Shown piece after piece: positions 44,429 through 52,716 of a DNA stretch of 64,000 nt (within the stretch, counting starts at the first letter, position 1; each line of letters starts with the position of its first letter). The notes beneath the pieces were generated by a model. That model had not been told where the DNA came from, ran no database searches, and saw only the letters and a program-made list of their open reading frames with translations. The stretch is from positions 1-64,000 of the forward strand of contig CAJUQD010000008.1 of NCBI GenBank assembly GCA_910588105.1. Reading direction: 5' to 3'. The DNA is from an uncultured Oscillospiraceae bacterium. Its GTDB lineage: Bacteria; Bacillota; Clostridia; Oscillospirales; Oscillospiraceae. The translations under genes and the position numbers were made by a program.

Positions 44429-45022
44429 TCAGTCAGGGTCTACAATATCATAAAAGTTAGGAAGGTTGCATTCTGTTCCAACGGTGATGTTGCCTCCTTC
44501 GGGGAAATAGCCAAGGCCGATGGAGTAACGCCAACCTTCAATCTCGCCAACATAATCATGTTGCCAAAAAATGGTGCCCTCTGGAATTTCGGATATAACG
44601 TTTGGGTCGGCTGGATATCTGTCAATATCATCTTTGGGACTGTCTGATTCCTCGCCGTTGTTTACGGTGGTAGTATCAACAACATTTGCGGAAGGTGCAA
44701 GGGGTGCTGGCGGTTCAGTAGCAACAAGGGTATTGGAAATCGGGGCGGCGGTGGCTGGGGCGGGCGGTTCAGTTTCGGGAATGGTTTCGCTGGGTTCAGC
44801 GCTTTCTTCCAAAACAGGGCTTGGCTCTGGAGTTACGGCTTCTGTCGGGGTTTCCGTGCTCTGAACCGAAACGGCTTTGCTCGGTTCCATAGATGGGGCC
44901 ACAGTTTGTATTGCCGATGGGGTAGGGTCTGGCTCGTTGGGCTGGTCTGCCTGGGTACTGCAAGCAGACAAACTAACCAGGAGCAGGGCCGCACACAGGC
45001 CACATAGAAGCTCCTTTTTCAT
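44429..45022 (-). CDS. Hypothetical lipoprotein with Thr/Pro/Glu-rich linker (B1)
   Basis: The 197-residue protein has a lipobox SLSACS. About 100 residues rich in Thr, Pro, Glu and Ser follow (a flexible wall-spanning linker), then a short C-terminal part with IFWQHDYVGEIEGWRYSIG. It is just upstream of the SLH gene on the same strand with 51 bases between, so both are surface proteins of one unit. The start at 45022 follows GAAGGAGG. The longer frame to 45244 has no site. Function unknown. Confidence 0.7.
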   Translation of the reverse strand: MKKELLCGLCAALLLVSLSACSTQADQPNEPDPTPSAIQTVAPSMEPSKAVSVQSTETPTEAVTPEPSPVLEESAEPSETIPETEPPAPATAAPISNTLVATEPPAPLAPSANVVDTTTVNNGEESDSPKDDIDRYPADPNVISEIPEGTIFWQHDYVGEIEGWRYSIGLGYFPEGGNITVGTECNLPNFYDIVDPD

Positions 45023-45721
45023 TGTGTTCTTTTCCTCCTTCGTTCTGTGTTGTTTGGTCTCAATGGTACGGCCCCTGGGGGTGGTACTTCCATTCCCGGC
45101 CCCCGTTGGGCTTTCCCATCGAGGCAAACAGAAAGCGGCGCGGGATAGAATACCCCACACCGCATACATACAGACACAAACCCCAAAACGGCCCTTGAAT
45201 CTGATAAGGAAAGCCGTTATAATGGAGATGGCGCAGTTATACACTGTTGTGTGGGAGATATGGCCTCCCGCATAGGGACGTAGGGAGTTGGCGCTCCCTG
45301 CGTCCTGCCTTTATTTGCCTCGGTGTCCCTATTTTACACCATATGACAACATCATGCAAGCGGTTTTTTCGTTTTTAAGGCTGGTTTGCGTATGACTTGG
45401 GAAGGGGTGGCCCGCCACGAAAGGACAGGCGGGCGGTTGTCGGTGCCTGGGTGCAGGGCGGGGCCAAAGGTGTGTCCGCTCGGTGCAATCCCCCGCCGAT
45501 GGGCGCTCAAAGCCCTGGGACGTTGGCCCGTGGGGATTGCCTCGCTTGTATGCCCTGCGGGGCATGGGGATGAGGTCGGGGGCCGGAAACTGTTGGAGGG
45601 CATGAAAAAACAGGGGGCCAGGGCCTCCCGTTGCAATTTCTTGACACCGCAAAAGTTGGATTGTACGCCTAAAATTTTTGGTTTTGTGGTGTTTGTGGTT
45701 AAAAAAGTTTTTTCTGCGCCT
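45023..45721. other. Right-end region of B1, no gene supported
   Basis: About 700 bases with only spurious frames. The GC-rich part near 45400-45560 has no convincing coding pattern. The region leads directly into the tRNA-Thr att copy and probably holds the right attachment arm of B1. Confidence 0.5.
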
Positions 45722-45766
45722 TTGGTAAGGATGAGGTCCCCAGTTCAAATCTGGGTAGCAGCTCCA
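45722..45766 (+). other. tRNA-Thr(GGU) 3' half, att site (B1/A2 junction)
   Basis: This is the same 45-bp block as at 38213 with two changes. The outer T-arm pair is C-G (CCCAG/CTGGG) instead of U-A (TCCAG/CTGGA), so the stem is preserved. It probably came from the tRNA-Thr allele of another host. Confidence 0.85.
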
Positions 45767-45767
45767 A

Positions 45768-45806
45768 GAAACTCCTGAAATCGCTGGATTTCGGGAGTTT
45801 TTGTTC
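45768..45806 (+). terminator. tRNA-Thr terminator copy 2
   Basis: AGAAACTCC.GAAATC and GATTTC.GGAGTTT form a stem followed by TTGTT. Its sequence differs from copies 1 and 3 while keeping pairing, in line with an origin from another host. Confidence 0.75.
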
Positions 45807-45824
45807 TGTTTTTATCAAAAATAA

Positions 45825-45873
45825 TGTGGGTCAAAAAGTGGGTCAGGTTGGGTGACCCACAACTTGACCCACA
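45825..45873. repeat. Arm-type sites at the left end of A2
   Basis: There are four copies of TGACCCACA: two inverted (45825 and 45837) and two direct (45853 and 45865), each pair 12 bases apart. They are next to integrase A2 and match those at the right ends of A1 and A2. Confidence 0.7.
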
Positions 45874-45902
45874 CGGGGAAATGTCGGGAAAGGTTCAGAG
45901 AG

Positions 45903-45941
45903 CACCGGGCAGGAAGTTTGGCCTTCCTGCCCGGTGTTTTT
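45903..45941 (+). terminator. Terminator shielding integrase A2
   Basis: CACCGGGCAGGAAG and CTTCCTGCCCGGTG form a stem followed by TTTTT on the plus strand. It stops rightward transcription from the tRNA side from running into the integrase gene. Confidence 0.85.
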
Positions 45942-45960
45942 GATGGGTCATGGGGTGTGT

Positions 45961-47115
45961 TCACATCATCTGGGTCATGAAATTTCCCATGGTTTCCGCC
46001 GCCTGGTCCTGCATCTGTCGGGTGGCGTGGGTGTAGGTGCGCAGGGTGAAGCCCACGTCGTAGTGTCCCAGCATACTGGACACCGTCTTGATGTCTACGC
46101 CGTTCTGCAGCGCCAGGGTTGCGAAGGTGTGTCTCAGATCGTGGAAGCGGATGTGTTCCAACCCTGCGTCCTTGAGGATCTTCTCATGGAGCTTTACCAC
46201 GGAGTCAGGGTAGTACATCTCGCCCGTGGTGCTGGAAGGGAACATATACGGGTTTTCCGGGTGCTTTTCGTGCTCCTGGATCAGCAGGTCGACCGCTTCC
46301 TGGGGGATGGACACCCTCCGCACCGAGGTCTCGGTCTTGGGCCGGGAGAGGGTCAGCTTGCCGCTGGGATTTTTGATGTACTGCTTGCTGACCGAGATCG
46401 TCCTGTTCTGGATATCCAGGTCATCCCAGAGGAGGGCCACCAGCTCGCCCTTCCGCAGGCCGCTTACCAGTTCCAGGTAGAACATAGGGAGGACTCCCCG
46501 AGCGTTGGCGGCATCCAGGTAGGCTTTGAGGTGTTCAGGCCGGAGGGTTTTCATCTCCACCTTCTGCACTTTCGGGGTGATACAGTCATCGGTGGGGTTT
46601 CTGGCGATGAGCCGTTCCTTCACCGCCCGTTCAAAGGCGCTGTGGAGCATCAGGTGGACGCTTCTCACCGTGGTGCTGCTGAGGCCGGGATTGCCGTGGC
46701 CGCTTTTTGTGTTCACCCTGCCGTGCTCCATCAGGTTCTTGTACATCTTCTGGAGATCCCGGGAGGTCAGTTTCTTCAGCTTGATCTTGCCGATGCGTGG
46801 GATGGTGTAGGTCTCGATCATCAGCCTGTAGCGGTCTGCGGTCGCCTGCCGGATATTGGGCTGGGCGTAGAGGTCGTACCAGGCGCGGAGCCAGGTGGCC
46901 ACAGTGTACTCGTCGGTGCGGGTGATGTCCACCTGCTGGGCCTGCTCCACCGCCGCTTTGAGCTTTTCTTTGGCCTCAGCCTGGGTGCGGCCCAGCACGT
47001 TTTTGATGATACGCTTGCCGGTATCGGGGTCATAGCCTGCGGTGTAGCGGCCCTCCCAGCGTCCGTCCGAGCGCTTCCGCAGGTTTCCTTCGCCGTTGGC
47101 GCGGCGTTTTGTCAT
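45961..47115 (-). CDS. Tyrosine integrase (A2), intact
   Basis: The 384-residue protein has a basic AP2-like N-terminal arm-binding domain (RRANGEGNLRKRSDG, YTAGYDPDTGKR), a SAM-like core-binding domain and a full catalytic domain. The latter shows Arg in SGLRKGELV, HxxR in FHDLRHTFATLAL, LGHYDV, and Tyr in TYTHATRQM. This is the Tn916/ICE-type integrase. It lies beside the tRNA-Thr att with paired TGACCCACA sites. It is the reference that shows where the A1 copy was cut, and it could serve both A elements. Confidence 0.95.
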   Translation of the reverse strand: MTKRRANGEGNLRKRSDGRWEGRYTAGYDPDTGKRIIKNVLGRTQAEAKEKLKAAVEQAQQVDITRTDEYTVATWLRAWYDLYAQPNIRQATADRYRLMIETYTIPRIGKIKLKKLTSRDLQKMYKNLMEHGRVNTKSGHGNPGLSSTTVRSVHLMLHSAFERAVKERLIARNPTDDCITPKVQKVEMKTLRPEHLKAYLDAANARGVLPMFYLELVSGLRKGELVALLWDDLDIQNRTISVSKQYIKNPSGKLTLSRPKTETSVRRVSIPQEAVDLLIQEHEKHPENPYMFPSSTTGEMYYPDSVVKLHEKILKDAGLEHIRFHDLRHTFATLALQNGVDIKTVSSMLGHYDVGFTLRTYTHATRQMQDQAAETMGNFMTQMM

Positions 47116-47121
47116 TGTTTA

Positions 47122-47415
47122 TCAACCTCCAGTTCTAATATCGCCATCGTTTTCATCCATGCATTCGGCCATCATCCGAACCCCCAGACGGAAGCCCAGG
47201 ATGAAATTTTCCATGGCGGTGATGCTGTCGATTTCCTGCTGTGATTCGATGAGTTTTGTCAGGATCGTTTGTCCGGCCTCGTCAAGCTGCTCCGTGAGCT
47301 GATTCTCGAAGCGGGTTACTCGGTCTGTCGCCCGTCTCAACTCCGAATGGGGTGCCATGTCCTGCGCGTTGGGTGTGATGTTGCCATAATAGAGATCTTC
47401 CAAAGTTTTTCGCAT
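47122..47415 (-). CDS. DUF6809-type small protein (A2)
   Basis: The 97-residue protein begins MRKTLEDLYYGNITP and ends with FILGFRLGVRMMAECMD. It is the counterpart of 26274-26570 in A1. The start at 47415 has AGGAGG upstream; an ATG two codons earlier is too close to that site. It lies six bases before the integrase gene in the same direction. Confidence 0.75.
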   Translation of the reverse strand: MRKTLEDLYYGNITPNAQDMAPHSELRRATDRVTRFENQLTEQLDEAGQTILTKLIESQQEIDSITAMENFILGFRLGVRMMAECMDENDGDIRTGG

Positions 47416-47531
47416 TTTCATCGCCTCCTGCAGCGACACACCATACCACAGCTGGCGGAAATAGCTACGGCAAACGGGAAAGATTATCAGTTTGGACATA
47501 TCTTTTTTGATTTGCGCTGGCGGCGTTCTCT

Positions 47532-47552
47532 TTGTAGACAGTGGTGCAATCC
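47532..47552 (+). repeat. Module-border repeat, copy d
   Basis: TTGTAGACAGTGGTGCAATC lies between the DUF6809 and CAO/CHAP genes of A2, in the same place as copy a in A1. Confidence 0.7.
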
Positions 47553-47728
47553 ACACCCCCGCATAACGGCGCACAAAGGGGCCAATACCGCGCTTCTTTT
47601 ATGGGAGGGGCACGGATGCCGTTTGATCCGTAGGATGGGCACATACCGCTTCACAGGGGCGGACACGGGGGAAATGTCTCGGGGGCCGCTCTCTGCGGAG
47701 CGGCCCCCGGCGATTTGCCGTGGCGGTG

Positions 47729-48433
47729 CTATTCCGGATAGCGTGTGTACATAGCATACCCAGGCTGTTCCTCCAGCCACCATTTGAAGTACTGCCCTCC
47801 CCAGCGGGCTTTGTTGTTCAGCCCGCTCTCGGTGACTTTGATGTACTCATCGGTTTTCTTCACCACCACAACTACGTGGCCGCTGGTACTATTGTCGTAG
47901 TGGATCAGGTCACCGGGACGGATCTGCTCCCAGCTTGGGTCAGTGATCCGCTTCCAGGGCAGAGTGCCGAACGCGGCATCGGAGCAGAGCATCGCCCAGC
48001 CCGCACAGTGGTCGCAGTTGCTGAATGGCCGGTTGAGCGGATCATTGGGACGATAAAACTCGCCGTAAACTGTGCCCGTGGGATAGGCTTGCTTCAGCTG
48101 CGCCAGGGCGGCCTGCACACTTTCTTCCGTGGGCCCGGGGGATGCGGCGGGGAGTTCCTCCCGGTAGGGCTGGGTGCTGTCAATGTGGACGGAGTTGGTG
48201 GCGGCATTGTAGGTCACTCCAAAATCCACGGCCTTTCCGATGTCTCGCAATTTGACATAATTGTTCCCACCGATGTTGTAGGCGGTCATGCTGATCCGTT
48301 GGTCGTCCACATAGATGGGTTGGTTGCTGGGACGGGCGGTGAGATGATCCGCCGCCTGGGCGGCGGGGCCGCTGAGTGCGAGGCCCGCGAGGATGCCGAT
48401 TCCCATAAATACTGCTTCCCGTTTTCTGGTCAT
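47729..48433 (-). CDS. Secreted CAO-N/CHAP-like protein (A2), intact
   Basis: The 234-residue protein has a signal peptide (LAGLALSGPAAQA). A copper-amine-oxidase N-terminal-like domain follows (IYVDDQRISM, NNYVKLRDIGKAV, about 35-85), then a C-terminal papain-like part with Cys in HCAGWAMLC, GDLIHYD, His in GHVVVVV and TESGLNN. This fits NlpC/CHAP-type amidases, which cut peptidoglycan. On a mobilizable element such an enzyme could open the wall for transfer, or mark the surface. The ATG at 48433 follows GGAG. It ends with KWWLEEQPGYAMYTRYPE, lost in A1 through a nonsense codon. Confidence 0.7.
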   Translation of the reverse strand: MTRKREAVFMGIGILAGLALSGPAAQAADHLTARPSNQPIYVDDQRISMTAYNIGGNNYVKLRDIGKAVDFGVTYNAATNSVHIDSTQPYREELPAASPGPTEESVQAALAQLKQAYPTGTVYGEFYRPNDPLNRPFSNCDHCAGWAMLCSDAAFGTLPWKRITDPSWEQIRPGDLIHYDNSTSGHVVVVVKKTDEYIKVTESGLNNKARWGGQYFKWWLEEQPGYAMYTRYPE

Positions 48434-48578
48434 GATGATTCTCCTTTCAGTTGTGTTGTGCCTTTGGCAAACACAACCATGCGGAAGGGTTGCTTGGAAG
48501 TCAAGCACAATCAAGGCTACGGCGTGGAGAAAAACAGGGCCGCAAATGAAGCAGATTGCACAGCGAGGGATTCCTATA

Positions 48579-48599
48579 TTGTTTTCTGTGGCGCAGATT
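48579..48599 (+). repeat. Module-border repeat, copy e
   Basis: TTGTTTTCTGTGGCGCAGATT lies just before the relaxase stop in A2, matching copy b of A1. Confidence 0.6.
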
Positions 48600-48608
48600 T
48601 TACGGGAA

Positions 48609-49601
48609 TCACATGGTCTGTTCCCAGCGCTGGTCGCCGCTAAACTTTTGGCCCAGGGCCATTTTCTTGATGGCCTCGCGGCGGCGCTGTTTGCTGTCTG
48701 TCCAGGTGGGCGGCGCGGGAAGCTGCCACTCATCGTCACGCTCCAGGTCAGCCGCCACCTGGAACCACCCGGCGGCCAGCTCTCCCAGCCATCCCTCATC
48801 CGGCTCCACCGTCTGGGGGCGGAAGCCGGTGGCCTGCCGGTAGAGGAACAGCATCTCAAGATTTTCCTTGAGGAAGGTTTCATCGTGGAGGCTGCTGTCC
48901 CGGCACTTGCGCCCGTTGGGACAGGTAAAGGTGATGTGCTTTCGGTTTGGAGACCAACTGACCTCGTAACCTTCCAGCTCCATGTTTTCGATGAAGTTCT
49001 CCCGGTCAGTTGCGTACTCCAGCGCCTCGTTGATGGCCTGGATGAGATCCAGTTTCCAGCTGTCACCGCGCAGGCCAGCCTGGTACTCACCGGGCTTCAT
49101 GCGCTTCTTTTTCTTCCTGGGATCGCACTCCTCCAGCACCTGCAGACCGTGGGCCAGACAGATTTGATCGTTCACTTTTCGGTGTGTCAGCAGATCGTCA
49201 TAGCTTTGGTGGAGCTTGTGCCCGTCCTTGTGACTGACGCTGTTTACCACCATGTGGTTATGCAGATGGCCGGTGTCAACGTGGGTGGCGATTATCACCT
49301 CGAAATCCGGGAACTGCTTCTGCGCGAACTCCAGGCCGATGGCGTTGACCTCTTGGGGGGTGATATTGTCCTCCGCAGAGAAGGACTGGACGAAGTGGTA
49401 GAACTGCGTCCCTCCTGTTTTGCGGAAGCGTTCCTTGGTCATCTGCATCTCAATGAACGCGGACTGTGGGACGCAGTTGCTGCCAGTGACCAACCACGCA
49501 TCACCCCAGCGGGTTTTCTTCTCCTGTTCCACGTAGTCGATCACGCCGCGCATGGAGCTGGCGGACTGCTTTTTGCACTGGATCGCGGTGAAGGTCGCCA
49601 T
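48609..49601 (-). CDS. Relaxase (A2)
   Basis: The 330-residue protein is nearly identical in plan to the A1 relaxase, with HVDTGHLHNH as metal-binding motif and VIDYVEQ near the N-terminus. The differences are mostly in the middle (EECDPRKKKK) and near the end. The ATG at 49601 overlaps the mobC stop. With no type IV secretion genes, the element should be mobilizable rather than self-transmissible. Confidence 0.92.
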   Translation of the reverse strand: MATFTAIQCKKQSASSMRGVIDYVEQEKKTRWGDAWLVTGSNCVPQSAFIEMQMTKERFRKTGGTQFYHFVQSFSAEDNITPQEVNAIGLEFAQKQFPDFEVIIATHVDTGHLHNHMVVNSVSHKDGHKLHQSYDDLLTHRKVNDQICLAHGLQVLEECDPRKKKKRMKPGEYQAGLRGDSWKLDLIQAINEALEYATDRENFIENMELEGYEVSWSPNRKHITFTCPNGRKCRDSSLHDETFLKENLEMLFLYRQATGFRPQTVEPDEGWLGELAAGWFQVAADLERDDEWQLPAPPTWTDSKQRRREAIKKMALGQKFSGDQRWEQTM

Positions 49602-49915
49602 CAACGCACCTCCCGGATCACCGCGCTCACTGCGTCACACAGCTTGGTATATTCGCTGACCAAGTCGTCCCCGCGCAGGACGGAGATCCGTCCCATGTTG
49701 GCCAGGGTGGTGAGCTGGTTGAGGTTGCGGCCCTGGGCCTTTAGTTCAGAGAGGAGATCGTCCAGGCCGTCCACCCGGACAATCTCCTTTTCCAAGGCGC
49801 AGGCGGTGAGGTAGTCCGTGACGGTCATGCCGGCGGCTTTGGCCCGCAGGCGGATAGCTTTTTTGTCTGCCGGGGTCATCCTGGCGGTGATAATTTCGGT
49901 TTTCTTCTTCTGCAT
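49601..49915 (-). CDS. mobC: MobC-like relaxosome accessory protein (A2)
   Basis: The 104-residue protein carries ITARMTPADKKAIRLR, MTVTDYLTACAL and LNQLTTLANMGRI, as in A1. It starts after GAAAGGAG and is coupled to the relaxase. The conserved oriT-like hairpin is about 90 bp upstream. Confidence 0.88.
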   Translation of the reverse strand: MQKKKTEIITARMTPADKKAIRLRAKAAGMTVTDYLTACALEKEIVRVDGLDDLLSELKAQGRNLNQLTTLANMGRISVLRGDDLVSEYTKLCDAVSAVIREVR

Positions 49916-50402
49916 TGAACTCCTTTCTCTCCCCCTTTAGGGGGCAGGGGGGGCCGGGGCAGCGCCCCGGCGAATGCGGGCGGCGTATAGCCGGACGCGA
50001 TGCTTGCCCCACCCAAAAAGGTGGGCATCCGTCCTTCGGGCCGCCTCTGCCATGCCCTTGCCCGGCGCTCCCACGGGGCGGGGTGGGGCTGTCCGCACTG
50101 CGGGAAGTTGTGAGGGGGAATTTATCCCGCACAAAAATCGAACGTCTGCATTGCCCTAAATACCGGACGAAAAAGTGACAGGTTGGCTGGGGCAGGTTTC
50201 ATGGCCCTGTGTGCTCCCGCTTCCGAGGGCTTTTCGACACCCGTCCACAGTGGGGCACACGGGGGCCAACACCGTGTTTTACCCTCTCGGAGGGGCACGG
50301 GTGCCACCCTATCCTTGGGAGGGCCACAAAGGGGCGCACAACGCGAAACACGGGGGCTCACATTTTGGATGGGGATGTGGGGGCGGACTGCGTCGTGGAA
50401 AC
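49916..50402. other. Intergenic region with candidate oriT (A2)
   Basis: No gene is supported. The hairpin at 50005-50027 (TGCC-C-CACC with GGTGGGCA) matches the A1 stem at 29153-29175 with a compensating T-A to C-G change. GCCGGGGC-AGC-GCCCCGGC lies before it. The right half is GC-rich with no clear repeats. Confidence 0.55.
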
Positions 50403-51125
50403 TCATGGGACAGGTAATCCTCTGGCGGAGGCTGAGGTGTGCAAAGGGGATTGGCGGGCGCGGTGTTTTTGTTGATGACTGAGTTTTCTACGCTGCGCAT
50501 CCGCCTCCAGTTGGCAGAGCTGTCGCTGATGGAACTCATTTACTGCTGTCTGCGTTGGCAGGATGGTGTAGAGGTTGTTGCCGTTCCATTTCATCCCGCG
50601 CTGGTCAAGATATTGGCTATGGTCCATCGTCACAAGGTGCTGGTCGAGGAGGGCACGGATACTGTTTATCACGGTGTTCCTGCTCATCCTGGTGACAGCG
50701 GCGATGGTGCTGTAGCTGGGATGGCAGGTATGCGTCCGGCGATCCTCAATCAACAGCAGATAGGCGTATACCATGAATGCGGAGGGCGGGAGATCCAGCA
50801 GAAAAATTTCGTTGGGGAGGGTGAAAAAATTTTGGCCATTGGCAGAGAGAAAATATTCAGCGAGAGAGCATCGTTCTGTGACGAGCCCCGCATTGACCAG
50901 GGCGGAGAGATGCGTTTTCACGGTGCCCACAGATTTGTGGATGCCTTTCGCGACCATCTCCGGGGTAAGCGTGTCAGTGCTGTTGTGACAGCGGTAGCAG
51001 AGGTAGGACAGGATCACGAACGCAATTGGTTTGAGCCGGTACTCCCACACGGTGTTTGGGATCGGGAAACGGTAATGGCGGGAATCTCGCCTGGGCCAGC
51101 CGAAGGGGACATGATGTTTCCTCAT
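50403..51125 (-). CDS. HTH replication-initiator-like protein (A2)
   Basis: The 240-residue protein opens with YRFPIPNTVWEYRLKPIAFVILSYL and has two winged-helix regions (LTPEMVAKGIHKSVGTVKTH and YSTIAAVTRMSRNTVINS). It is the counterpart of 29482-30177 and differs mainly in the middle and C-terminal parts. It overlaps the excisionase-like gene by four bases. Role inferred as replication initiation or regulation of the excised element. Confidence 0.7.
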   Translation of the reverse strand: MRKHHVPFGWPRRDSRHYRFPIPNTVWEYRLKPIAFVILSYLCYRCHNSTDTLTPEMVAKGIHKSVGTVKTHLSALVNAGLVTERCSLAEYFLSANGQNFFTLPNEIFLLDLPPSAFMVYAYLLLIEDRRTHTCHPSYSTIAAVTRMSRNTVINSIRALLDQHLVTMDHSQYLDQRGMKWNGNNLYTILPTQTAVNEFHQRQLCQLEADAQRRKLSHQQKHRARQSPLHTSASARGLPVP

Positions 51126-51337
51126 TGGCTGACACCTCCCTGCGTATGCTGTTCAACCCAGTGGATGAACTTCTCCTTGGGGACTACCAGGCGGTTACCG
51201 GTTTTTAGCACGGGAAAGTCTGCTTCATGCATCAATTCGTAGCTGCTGGACGGGGCAATGCCCAGCACCTTTGTCACTGTTGCCGCGTTGAGGAACAGAG
51301 TCAGATCGTCATAACTTTTGTACTCAGAAGTTTTCAC
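51122..51337 (-). CDS. Excisionase-like HTH protein (A2)
   Basis: The 71-residue HTH_17-type protein carries LNAATVTKVLGIAPSSSYEL and LKTGNRLVVPKEKFIHW. It starts at GTG 51337 after AAAGGA. This copy fixed the start of the A1 homologue. Confidence 0.75.
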   Translation of the reverse strand: MKTSEYKSYDDLTLFLNAATVTKVLGIAPSSSYELMHEADFPVLKTGNRLVVPKEKFIHWVEQHTQGGVSQ

Positions 51338-51349
51338 TTGTTTATCCTT

Positions 51350-51478
51350 TCAATGAATTTTGGGCGCAGATGGAAGGGGGGAGTGGATTCCATCTGCTTT
51401 AATTGGCCACACACTGGACCTGTTCCAACCCCAGAATTTCACTGCGGCGTTTTCACCCTGCTGGTACGCTCGCTCCAT
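51350..51478 (-). CDS. Small conserved ORF upstream of excisionase gene (A2)
   Basis: A 42-codon frame from ATG 51478 encodes MERAYQQGENAAVKFWGWNR and 22 more residues. The upstream codons HTPWAKYRQDLR also match A1, although they precede the ATG. No ribosome-binding site is seen. It is either a short gene with an unusual start or a conserved remnant. Confidence 0.4.
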   Translation of the reverse strand: MERAYQQGENAAVKFWGWNRSSVWPIKADGIHSPLPSAPKIH

Positions 51479-51676
51479 GCGGAGGTCTTGGCGGTACTTT
51501 GCCCAGGGAGTGTGATCTTCGGCGGTGGGTGTTCAGTTAACAAAGTTCAAATCCGAGGTTGACTATTCCTAAAAATATGGTATAGTCTACTTACGGATAT
51601 TTGCATGATAACATGTTGCAAAAAGACTGTCAATAGAGACAATAAAAAAATATTCTATCACAAGGAGGACATCACC

Positions 51677-52432
51677 ATGGGCTTCCCCAAGCTTGTTTTT
51701 CCGCTGACCGCTGATTTCGGAAGCACCGAATATTGGATCAACAATATGGGTCCGTTTCGATACGGCGCCGCAGTGACAGATTTTTTCTGCGGGGATGACT
51801 TGACGAATGACGTGGGTGACGGCTTGTTGCTGATGCGGAGGTTGGAGGAGCTGCTCCAAGCGTTTGGCGGGCCGCTCCATCCGTATGCACAGGAACAGCC
51901 GGTATCACAGGGAGCTTTTTATTGGCTGGAGGAAATGTTTGTGGAGAGTTCCGTCTCTTTCGCGTCTCGGCCTGTTGATGGGGACAGGAGCGTGATGGTG
52001 GAGCGTTGGAGTGTATCCTGTCTGGCGGATTTTCTCTATTTGGAGCTTGGTAAGGCCATGGAGCATGGGAACGCGCCGCGGCAGTGCCGACTGTGTGGGC
52101 GCTGGTTCCTCCATGAACAGGGGGACAAGACGGTGTATTGTGAGCGCATTGCCCCTGGTGAAATGGAGAAAACCTGCCGGGAGGTAGGGGCTCGGGCGGT
52201 CTTTGAGAGGAAGATCCAGGAGGAGGAGACCTGGAAGATTTACAAGCGGGCCTACAAAAAATATTACGCCCGGTTCATGAAGGGGAACATGAGCCGGGAG
52301 GAGTTCAACGCCTGGGTGGAACACGCCGCGGCGCAGCGGGACTTTACCATCGAACTGCTGAAAGTGGCGAAGTCGGAGGAGGAGCGGGCACGACAGATCG
52401 AGGCGCTGCGGGAGGATTTGAACCGGCTGTGA
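51677..52432 (+). CDS. DUF6076-type zinc-binding protein (A2)
   Basis: The 251-residue protein keeps the C-terminal zinc site CRLCGRWF, VYCERIAPGE and TCREVGA seen in the A1 homologue. Its N-terminal part is shorter and unrelated in detail (MGFPKLVFPLTADFGS). The ATG at 51677 follows AAGGAGG. The cargo cassette begins shortly after it in both A elements, so this gene marks the end of the core. Confidence 0.7.
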   Translation: MGFPKLVFPLTADFGSTEYWINNMGPFRYGAAVTDFFCGDDLTNDVGDGLLLMRRLEELLQAFGGPLHPYAQEQPVSQGAFYWLEEMFVESSVSFASRPVDGDRSVMVERWSVSCLADFLYLELGKAMEHGNAPRQCRLCGRWFLHEQGDKTVYCERIAPGEMEKTCREVGARAVFERKIQEEETWKIYKRAYKKYYARFMKGNMSREEFNAWVEHAAAQRDFTIELLKVAKSEEERARQIEALREDLNRL

Positions 52433-52459
52433 GGCTCCTTGTTTGCGGCGGGCTTCTCT

Positions 52460-52480
52460 TTGTAGACAGTGGTGCAATTT
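52460..52480 (+). repeat. Module-border repeat, copy f
   Basis: TTGTAGACAGTGGTGCAATT lies 27 bases after DUF6076 in A2, at the border to the GH3 cassette, like copy c in A1. Confidence 0.7.
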
Positions 52481-52637
52481 GCAGAAGTTTAAACTCAACC
52501 AATATTTAAGTCTGTTCTTAGCTTTATGCCCTTACGTGTGTGTGATTGTTTGAGGTCTATGTTAAGGCATATGCAGTCAATTGTTCCTTCCGGCTGTTTG
52601 GTTCTGCCGCTCAGGGGTCAGGTTCGGTGTTAACTGG

Positions 52638-52666
52638 TTGCCTTTCTGAAAAGTGCGTGATATAAT
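52638..52666 (+). promoter_or_regulatory. Promoter of the RR3-HK3 operon
   Basis: TTGCCT and TATAAT are 17 bases apart, about 50 bases before the RR3 start. Between 52481 and 52637 I see nothing else. Confidence 0.7.
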
Positions 52667-52716
52667 TTCTTTGACATAGGGAGTGTGCTGGGGAATGTAT
52701 AAAGGCAGGCGATATT

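Noticed and set aside
50175..50482. Overlapping short frames in the A2 intergenic region
   Set aside because: They lack ribosome-binding sites and are not kept in the matching A1 region.
52481..52716. AgrD-like peptide gene near the LytTR/GHKL pairs
   Set aside because: I looked for a short peptide gene with a Cys-containing core beside all three pairs and for an AgrB-type protease, and saw neither.
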